Positions 1 to 5,161 of a DNA stretch of 5,161 nt are shown here, piece after piece (position 1 is the first letter of the stretch; every line of letters begins with the position of its first letter). The notes beneath the pieces were generated by a model. That model made no database searches. It was not told the DNA's origin and saw only the letters and a program-made list of their open reading frames with translations. The translations under genes were made by a program, and so were the position numbers. The stretch covers positions 1 to 5,161 of the forward strand of contig JAFDCA010000201.1 in the NCBI GenBank assembly GCA_019313025.1, written 5' to 3'. The stretch comes from Deltaproteobacteria bacterium (GTDB taxonomy: Bacteria > Desulfobacterota > Desulfobacteria > Desulfobacterales > UBA11574).

Positions 1-846
1 CGTCGCCTCCTGCTTGTCCTGGTAATTTTCCCAGGCTGAAAAGGTCGCATACAAAGGACTGTTTTCGGCCTCAAAATGACTCTCCACATCAAGGCCCAAA
101 CCTGCAAGTCGTCCGCTTTCAAAGGTGGGGATCAAAAAGGCATGATAGCCGGTATTTGCCTCCAAACGGCGTGGGCACATAATCCGGGAATATGCGGCAT
201 CAGGGTCCTTTTTGTAGACGGATTGATATTCCGCTTTTATTTTATCGATCATTGAAGCGTCATTGATATCGGGAACAACCCTTTGGATGGGATTGGCAGG
301 ATCCTCTGGATTGGGCTTATCATCCTCTATGAGATCGGCATCGACATGGACATGGGACCATGCCCAGAGCTGATCGGCCGGCGGGAACAGATCGGCCGCA
401 TTCTCTTTAATTTCAATGTACGGCAGTGGGCGATCCGTCATGTTTTTTCCATTGTCGAATTCGCCATCTTTCAGCACGACCAGGCTGAGCCATGGCCTTA
501 ACCTGTCTTTGTTGTCCGGTTTCGCCGGGGTGTAACGCCACGGAAAGTCTTCATCATAAAACTCAATCGAAGCCAGGTAGTTGGGCTCGAAGTTGGTAAT
601 CCAGTCGCGTGGATCAGTCCTGACGATGGCCTTTGAATCGATTCCGACAATATCGGCCGGTCCGTACAACCCCACTTTTTGTGTTATCGGCGGGTTAACC
701 GTTTGTCCATCCGCCTTTATGGTCAGGTCTACATCGATCGGCGCCCTGAGTTTGACAGCGGGGTCCTTGTCATCGGCGCTGATCTGGTTCGATATGCCTA
801 TCCGTAGCCAAGGCAGAAAGGAATATGAAGATAGTATTTTACTCAT
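1..846 (-). CDS. Uncharacterised protein, N-terminal 282 residues (gene C, runs off left edge)
   Basis: The minus frame is open from an ATG at 846-844 to the window edge with no stop, giving 282 residues; the C-terminus lies outside. The start is chosen because the ATG overlaps the TGA of the upstream gene (ATGA) and the product begins MSKILSSYSFLPWLR, which looks like a genuine conserved N-terminus. There is no signal peptide or membrane segment, so the protein is probably cytosolic or exported by a specialised route. Visible blocks are SYSFLPWLR (8-15), VGIDSKAIVRTDPRDWITNF (67-85 region), IEFYDEDFPWRYTP (93-106), LRPWLSLVVL (116-125), LFPPADQLWAWSHVHV (153-168) and MCPRRLEANTGYHAFLIPTF (223-242), followed by GRLAGLG (245-251). 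It is rich in Trp, Pro and acidic residues. From memory these blocks recur in proteins annotated only as hypothetical in several bacterial phyla; I know no Pfam name or function. Its position directly behind a DUF6603-like gene suggests the two act together, which is inference. No clear Shine-Dalgarno precedes the ATG, so translation is probably coupled to the upstream gene. Confidence 0.92.
   Translation of the reverse strand, partial: MSKILSSYSFLPWLRIGISNQISADDKDPAVKLRAPIDVDLTIKADGQTVNPPITQKVGLYGPADIVGIDSKAIVRTDPRDWITNFEPNYLASIEFYDEDFPWRYTPAKPDNKDRLRPWLSLVVLKDGEFDNGKNMTDRPLPYIEIKENAADLFPPADQLWAWSHVHVDADLIEDDKPNPEDPANPIQRVVPDINDASMIDKIKAEYQSVYKKDPDAAYSRIMCPRRLEANTGYHAFLIPTFESGRLAGLGLDVESHFEAENSPLYATFSAWENYQDKQEAT
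843..846 (-). other. ATGA stop/start overlap between genes B and C
   Basis: On the minus strand the TGA stop of the DUF6603-like gene (845-843) shares two bases with the ATG of gene C (846-844). Such 4-nt overlaps usually mean translational coupling by ribosome re-initiation. The 14 nt upstream of the ATG (GTGAATTTGGCCGC) contain no purine-rich Shine-Dalgarno core, which supports coupling as the main route of initiation. Confidence 0.85.
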
Positions 847-3800
847 GCGGCCAAATTCACTTCGTTGTTTGGAATTACATGTATATTTTCGGCCATTTCC
901 TGCTGTTTAGCGATTTGTTCATTCATGAACTCTTCGGCACTGGCGAAGCTTGTGAAGTTCGTGGCCTTCTTATTTATCGGTTTGTTGTCTTTGTTATTCG
1001 CTACCGTATAAGCGCCGCTATAAATTTTTATTTTTTCATCAAATGGCTGGAGCTCTCTTTTAAGTTTGTGTGAAATGGATGACTTGTGAACGGCATTATT
1101 GGCAAAAAAGTGTGCAAATAATACTGGCAACCAGGCAAAAAACCTTTTCTTGAATCGTTTATAAGCGGTATCGATCGTGATAAGTTCATAGCGGACATGT
1201 CGCACCGCAATTCTTCCAAATTTGAATTGGTCATCCGACACGGAAAGATCAAGGCCGCCGACTTCCTTTTCATATGCCGGGCTGCTTAATTTTTTACTAT
1301 CTTTCATATCTTGAAATTGGGCCCGTGCAAAATTCTCCTTATGTTTTGCAACCGCCACAAAAGAGCCTGTGGCTTCGAGTTCTAGCTTATTGGCATCATT
1401 CGGTTTCTGACTGCCAACTTTGTCAATTCGGATTTCCAGCGGGATAGCGCGTTGGCTGGCCCTGAGTTTTCCGATGGGGTGAAGCACCAGTGGATCTTCA
1501 TCGTCTTCTGCGGGCTCGTGCAATTCGCGCAGGGTCACCAGCAGATTATTGGAATCGGGCGCAATGGACTGCCAGTTTTTGGTGTTTTTCAGCTGTTCTT
1601 GGAGTAAATCGACAATTGAGACGGGCGGCAGCTTGGTGTCTTCTTTTTTACCCCAGGTTTTATCGAATTTAGCCTTGAAGCTGAAAAATAGAATCTTTAA
1701 TTTACCATAACCTTTTGCACGCCAGGGAGAAGTCCCTTCCAGCGAGAATTTCAGGCTGATCGTGAACAAATCGAATCCAAAGACTTTAAGTGAAACTTTT
1801 CCGGATATTTCGACGATAAAATAAAACGGGTTAAACTGAAATAAGGCATCAAATGCAAGATGCCCTTCAATCTTGAAATCGCTCATCCCGAAATAAATTT
1901 CGATCTTGTTGCCGAACTGAACCGTATTGGTAGTTACGGCAAAATAACCCTGAGCACGTATTTTACCCCACGATTCATTGAGTATATTCAATGCCACGCG
2001 TTTAGGGACTGGAAACGGAAGTGGGGGGGGATTAAACCGGGGATGAAATCCCCCTACGCTTACGACAAAATTCGCATCATCCCCCCATGCAACCAAAACG
2101 CCCATTTCACCCTCGATGGTGATAGAGAGCACCCGCGATTCGAATATCGAAGCAAAGAAATAGGCGTGCTTCTTTTGAAAGTCGATCGCCCCGATAAAGT
2201 TGACTTGTAAAACAAGCAGGGCGGCTTTTTCATCAGGCAGGATACATTTCAAAACACCCAGAATGGCAATGCGCTCAATGCCAGCGCCATTCGAAACGCG
2301 AATCTCGATGATAATGCCGAGTGAAAGGCTAATGAGTGTTGGGGTGCCCCAACCCAATTTGGCCATGGGGCCGATGAGAAATTTGCCCAGTTCTACGGGA
2401 AAAAAGATTCGAATATCGCTTATGATCTTTGGGGCATTCTCAACAATATTTGTCGGAAATAAGATATTGGCCGTTGCGCCGGTGCGCACCCCTTCGGCCA
2501 ATGGCTCCAGCTTCATCGTCCGATGCAGCCCCAGCAGGCCACCGGCACCCAGAAATACGAATCCATATCCCAATTGAATGGTAAATTCGGCCGTGATGAT
2601 AATGACCAGGGAGAATCCTTTGGAGCCGTCGGGCATCTTCGTGGTGATGAGGCCAATGGCTTTTAAGGATAAAAAGTCGCTGACTGTCAGCTCTAAAGCG
2701 CCGGCATACTCTTCGTCCTCAAAATCGAAGTATAAATAGCCGCCGCCTTTAACGACGCCCGCGTCGAGAACCAAGCCAACACCATTGGGCGGCTTAAAGC
2801 CGAGAGAGAGATCCAAAGGGCCGAGATTGCCATCATTATTATTGGTGACCTCAAAATTCAGTTTCAGACCGATGTTTTCAACTGTGGCCGCCAAAGGGCC
2901 GAGATTGGCTGCAAAGCTACCACCAAGGGTAACCGGTATATTTTCATCTTTGAAGTAAACGCCGAAGGTCAAACTCAGAATTTCAATGACGCCAAGGTTG
3001 AAATGTGCGGGCAATTTTATTTCGAGTCCGGATGTACCGATAAAGTAAAGACCTTCCTTACTCGAAAAACCGATGCCAAGATCAAAATTGGATTCAATCC
3101 CCTTTTCCGGAAGGATCTTTGAAATAAATCCGTCCGGGTCCGATGGCACCAGAGCAACTTTGCCGTTGGACAATTCAGTTTCAATAAAAAGATTCGTTTC
3201 GTTTTTTTTGTCAATTCCAAAGCTGAGTTTCGCCCCTCCGATTTGGAAACTACTGCCTTGCTCATCCCCAATAAAAAGTGCTACCTGATCATCACTACCA
3301 GCAGCGAAGCTTATCTTAACCTTGAAATTCGCGTCAGAAGCAATATCTTGCGGACTTTGAAACAAATTATTTATGAATCGGAAGTTACCGGATGAATCGA
3401 TCGAAAAACCAATACTATCCTGGAGACTGCTGCTAAATTTGACGATCAGTTTTAATAGATCGGTGATATCAATCTCAACTTCCCCCCCAAGCTTTACGCC
3501 TACCCCTAATCCGGTATACTGGCTGGTATTGGTATCCATGATAGTGTAAATATCTATGGCAAGCTCTGTCGTTTCCGATTCATAGATCGGAACATAAAGG
3601 GAGTTTAAATCATCAAAATCCGATAATACGGTTAAATCACTATTTTGATTGAAAGTATCGAGCAGCGTGATTTCCGGATCCGTATAATCCGTTCGCAGTC
3701 CGGTCACGACGCCTATTTCATTGATGATATACAGTAGTTTATCAAACTCGATGTGGTTGCCGGTAAGGAAATTGCTCTTTATGGAATCTACCGGGTCCTT

Positions 3801-4343
3801 TAACAGGTTCGTAATCGTATTCCACTTCACCGTCCGTTTGATGTAATCGGAGTTAAAGCCGTCTTCCGGATCCTCGACTTCCTGCTCTTCAATAAGACCT
3901 AAAAACAACAGAGAAGCATAGACCGTACCATAATTTCTTTGTAAAAATTTTATAAAGAGATAATCGATGAGTTTTTGAGTAATACTGGCTAAAATATCGG
4001 TCTGATTCAATAAAGGACTGCCGGCGAAATTGTTTTGAATCTTATTCTTAAAGCCAACGATCGAACTGAAAAGCTGTTTCAGCGTAAAAACCGCCTCAAT
4101 CAGTTTCGGTAGAACATCGCTATCTTTATTATCATCGACGATTTCGTCGATTGAATAAATAATGCTATAAATGCTCTCAATGATGCCTCTGAGTTCATCA
4201 AAAGCTGTCACCTCAACGCGTGCAATGTATCCAAGCTCCAGAAGCAGCGCCTCGGCTTCGTCTTGGTTGTTCACAACACTGGTCAATGGCTCGAGAAACT
4301 CAATTAATGCGTCAATATATTTTATTATTGTCTGATTATCCAT
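843..4343 (-). CDS. Giant beta-rich DUF6603-like protein (gene B, complete, 1166 aa)
   Basis: This complete 1166-residue reading frame has its ATG at 4343-4341 and its TGA at 845-843. The ATG is the only possible start: upstream in frame there are only 15 codons before a TAA at 4391-4389, and none is ATG, GTG or TTG. Residues 1-210 are mainly helical with long hydrophobic-acidic repeats. Residues 270-900 are a long succession of alternating beta strands and Gly turns. Landmarks I associate with DUF6603 are FKPPNGVGLVLDAGVVKGGG (516-535), LGYGFVFLGAGGLLGLHRT (591-609), ELGKFLIGPMAKLGWGTPTL (651-670), GGFHPRFNPPPLPFPVP (764-780), the WGKIRAQGYFAVTTNTVQFG region (792-811) and SPWRAKGYGKLKILFFSF (872-889). 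DUF6603 is a domain of unknown function, so no reaction is assigned. The tail (900-1166) is a mixed region with a short hydrophobic patch around 1069-1082 between basic residues. There is no signal peptide and only one Cys (700), consistent with an intracellular or structural role. It lies 14 nt after gene A and overlaps gene C by 4 nt. The DUF6603 call is from recalled motifs, not a search. Confidence 0.9.
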   Translation of the reverse strand: MDNQTIIKYIDALIEFLEPLTSVVNNQDEAEALLLELGYIARVEVTAFDELRGIIESIYSIIYSIDEIVDDNKDSDVLPKLIEAVFTLKQLFSSIVGFKNKIQNNFAGSPLLNQTDILASITQKLIDYLFIKFLQRNYGTVYASLLFLGLIEEQEVEDPEDGFNSDYIKRTVKWNTITNLLKDPVDSIKSNFLTGNHIEFDKLLYIINEIGVVTGLRTDYTDPEITLLDTFNQNSDLTVLSDFDDLNSLYVPIYESETTELAIDIYTIMDTNTSQYTGLGVGVKLGGEVEIDITDLLKLIVKFSSSLQDSIGFSIDSSGNFRFINNLFQSPQDIASDANFKVKISFAAGSDDQVALFIGDEQGSSFQIGGAKLSFGIDKKNETNLFIETELSNGKVALVPSDPDGFISKILPEKGIESNFDLGIGFSSKEGLYFIGTSGLEIKLPAHFNLGVIEILSLTFGVYFKDENIPVTLGGSFAANLGPLAATVENIGLKLNFEVTNNNDGNLGPLDLSLGFKPPNGVGLVLDAGVVKGGGYLYFDFEDEEYAGALELTVSDFLSLKAIGLITTKMPDGSKGFSLVIIITAEFTIQLGYGFVFLGAGGLLGLHRTMKLEPLAEGVRTGATANILFPTNIVENAPKIISDIRIFFPVELGKFLIGPMAKLGWGTPTLISLSLGIIIEIRVSNGAGIERIAILGVLKCILPDEKAALLVLQVNFIGAIDFQKKHAYFFASIFESRVLSITIEGEMGVLVAWGDDANFVVSVGGFHPRFNPPPLPFPVPKRVALNILNESWGKIRAQGYFAVTTNTVQFGNKIEIYFGMSDFKIEGHLAFDALFQFNPFYFIVEISGKVSLKVFGFDLFTISLKFSLEGTSPWRAKGYGKLKILFFSFKAKFDKTWGKKEDTKLPPVSIVDLLQEQLKNTKNWQSIAPDSNNLLVTLRELHEPAEDDEDPLVLHPIGKLRASQRAIPLEIRIDKVGSQKPNDANKLELEATGSFVAVAKHKENFARAQFQDMKDSKKLSSPAYEKEVGGLDLSVSDDQFKFGRIAVRHVRYELITIDTAYKRFKKRFFAWLPVLFAHFFANNAVHKSSISHKLKRELQPFDEKIKIYSGAYTVANNKDNKPINKKATNFTSFASAEEFMNEQIAKQQEMAENIHVIPNNEVNLAA
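2813..2829. repeat. 17-bp direct repeat inside gene B, copy nearer the 3' end of the gene
   Basis: The plus-strand 17-mer ccaaagggccgagattg occurs here and again at 2891-2907, 78 bp away, which is 26 codons and keeps frame. In gene B it encodes N-L-G-P-L (about residues 506-510, followed by D). It probably reflects a repeated structural unit in the beta-rich domain rather than a mobile or regulatory repeat. Confidence 0.7.
2891..2907. repeat. 17-bp direct repeat inside gene B, copy nearer the 5' end of the gene
   Basis: This is the second identical copy of the 17-mer at 2813-2829. It encodes N-L-G-P-L at about residues 480-484, followed by A. The flanking bases differ on both sides, so the identity is limited to the motif itself. 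Confidence 0.7.
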
Positions 4344-4357
4344 CGCTTTAGGATCAT
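4344..4357 (-). other. 14-nt gap between genes A and B, no clear Shine-Dalgarno
   Basis: This is the only non-coding stretch in the window. On the minus strand it reads ATGATCCTAAAGCG before the ATG of gene B. There is no GGAGG-like core; the nearest purine run is TAAAG. It is too short for a terminator or a promoter, so genes A and B must share a transcript. Confidence 0.8.
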
Positions 4358-5161
4358 CTATATGGCGCCATTGCTTGTCAAAAAAGTTTTATAAGCGGCC
4401 GAAAGATCGACTTTGGCCTGCGATACAGGAACAGTTTTTTGAATCGGATCGATATATCTAAATGGAGCTTCAAAGAGCTCTCTGCGTTTGATATGACGAA
4501 TGGTAATCTTACCCTTAACTTTTTTGAATACGGGTTGAAATTGAAAATTGTTATTCACATCTTCGTAAACAATTTTCCACTCAGGATGGTCATAAACATC
4601 CCCGCCGGCGGGAACCACGGATTCTCTGATAAAGGGAATAGGATTGACCACCTTATTCTGCGACACAACGACATTTAAATCTTTCTCGCCATTTATCAGA
4701 AAAGCATTCTCTGCCGTCATCTGGATAATTAGGAAATCTTTCTCTTTAAGGTATTTTCTCTTCCTGTTTTTTTTAAAATTCTTATAAGAGAATTCATAAT
4801 TATACTTATAAATATCGCTTGGTAGCGATTGGCCATCCAATTGCAATGTATGGGCTTGTTTTTGAAAGGTGCACCCCGCGGGGAGACCTGATGCGCCGAA
4901 TTTCATATGATTCAAATGAATACGTGCCATCACAAATGCTCTTGTAAAATAGGTTTTTAAATTTTTAAGAAACGCATTATAGAACTGATATAAAGTTCCC
5001 TCCATTCCATGTCCGCCAAAGCGATATCCTTTCGGACTTTTAATATTTCTATTGCCAAGATTGAAGACCAGACTATGTTCTCCCCTCCAATCGCCGGTGG
5101 GCTTAAAAACCTTGTAGAGGGGATGATTAAAAATATAGAGATGATCACCTACCTTAAAGTC
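4358..5161 (-). CDS. Possible Tgl-like transglutaminase/papain-like amidase, C-terminal 267 residues (gene A, runs off right edge)
   Basis: The minus frame is open from the right edge to TAG at 4360-4358 (267 residues). The ATG at 5005-5003 is internal, not the start: 52 further codons upstream are open and belong to a coherent conserved block (visible residues 5-53) with GDHLYIFNHP (5-14), WRGEH (25-29), LG (35-36) and YRFGGHG (46-52). As recalled, Bacillus subtilis Tgl has GDCLYFKNP, WRGEN, LG and YFAHG in the same order, with catalytic Glu187 and His200. These would match Glu28 and His51 here, with a loop about 10 residues longer between them. The catalytic Cys would be upstream, outside the window. 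Tgl forms Gln-Lys isopeptide bonds in spore coats; activity here is inferred and could equally be amidase or protease-like. The remaining part has a helix (about 55-85), a Lys/Arg-rich stretch (127-141) and a strand-rich tail not in Tgl (245 aa in all), so the protein is larger than Tgl. It is the upstream visible gene of the cluster. That it is a real gene is firm; the enzyme call is tentative. Confidence 0.85.
   Translation of the reverse strand, partial: DFKVGDHLYIFNHPLYKVFKPTGDWRGEHSLVFNLGNRNIKSPKGYRFGGHGMEGTLYQFYNAFLKNLKTYFTRAFVMARIHLNHMKFGASGLPAGCTFQKQAHTLQLDGQSLPSDIYKYNYEFSYKNFKKNRKRKYLKEKDFLIIQMTAENAFLINGEKDLNVVVSQNKVVNPIPFIRESVVPAGGDVYDHPEWKIVYEDVNNNFQFQPVFKKVKGKITIRHIKRRELFEAPFRYIDPIQKTVPVSQAKVDLSAAYKTFLTSNGAI

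Noticed and set aside
283..1073. Plus-strand open frames at 283-501, 581-910 and 825-1073
   Set aside because: They are antisense to genes C and B, with low-complexity or implausible products. The minus strand in this region gives a coherent, patterned protein.
1860..2577. Two consecutive plus-strand open frames (116 and 125 codons) overlapping slightly at 2200-2210
   Set aside because: They lie wholly antisense to the well-supported 1166-aa gene, show no domain-like sequence, and have no promoter or ribosome site. They are shadows of the minus-strand codon pattern.
4764..4777. Possible -1 frameshift heptamer A-AAA-AAC on the minus strand in gene A (a similar one lies in gene B at 3202-3209)
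   Set aside because: The -1 frame in gene A reaches a stop after about six codons, no stimulatory hairpin is evident, and the runs arise naturally from Lys-Lys-Asn codons in AT-rich sequence. The zero frame is long and intact at both sites.
4740..4810. AT-rich patch as a possible promoter or foreign insertion
   Set aside because: It is inside the open frame of gene A and encodes a Lys/Arg-rich segment; the frame is uninterrupted and no paired -35/-10 elements precede a start codon.
4358..5005. A 215-codon gene starting at the ATG at 5005
   Set aside because: The frame stays open to the right edge, and the 52 codons upstream encode a conserved-looking block (GDHLY, WRGEH, FGGHG) that runs straight through this Met. 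The Met is internal and the gene is truncated by the window.
4957..5148. A 63-codon minus-strand frame at the right edge
   Set aside because: It is an alternate frame of gene A, whose own frame contains the conserved GD, WRGEH and GGHG motifs.

Overview
The window holds three consecutive protein genes, all on the minus strand. They are packed so tightly that almost no base is non-coding: a 14-nt gap between the first and second genes, and a 4-nt ATGA overlap between the second and third. Transcription runs right to left. The first gene (right edge, 5161 to 4358) and the last (left edge, 846 to 1) are both cut by the window, so only the middle gene (4343 to 843) is complete. No RNA gene, mobile element, CRISPR array, promoter or terminator is visible, so the promoter must lie beyond the right edge.

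Gene A (right edge, 267 visible residues, start missing) carries near its visible N-terminal end a GDxLY...N...WRGE...LG...Y.FGGHG signature. This resembles the Glu/His part of the active site of the Bacillus spore-coat protein-glutamine gamma-glutamyltransferase Tgl (papain-like, NlpC/P60-like fold). The expected catalytic Cys would lie upstream of the window. Gene B (1166 aa) is a very large, beta-rich, cysteine-poor protein without a signal peptide. I recognise its middle part as DUF6603-like, a family of unknown function. Gene C (left edge, 282 visible residues, N-terminal part only) starts MSKILSSYSFLPWLR. It resembles, from memory, uncharacterised bacterial proteins with conserved blocks such as LRPWL, LFPPADQLWAW and CPRRLE; I know no function for it.

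The compact layout suggests one co-translated module: a possible protein cross-linking or amide-modifying enzyme, a giant beta-structured protein, and a third uncharacterised protein. One hypothesis is that A covalently modifies or cross-links B or C, but nothing in the sequence proves this.

The organism is bacterial and cannot be placed with confidence. Base composition is moderate and uneven: two hand-counted 60-nt lines gave about 52% GC at the left edge and about 22% in the Lys-rich part of gene A. Neither visible start has a clear Shine-Dalgarno sequence. That would fit Bacteroidota, among others, but is weak evidence.
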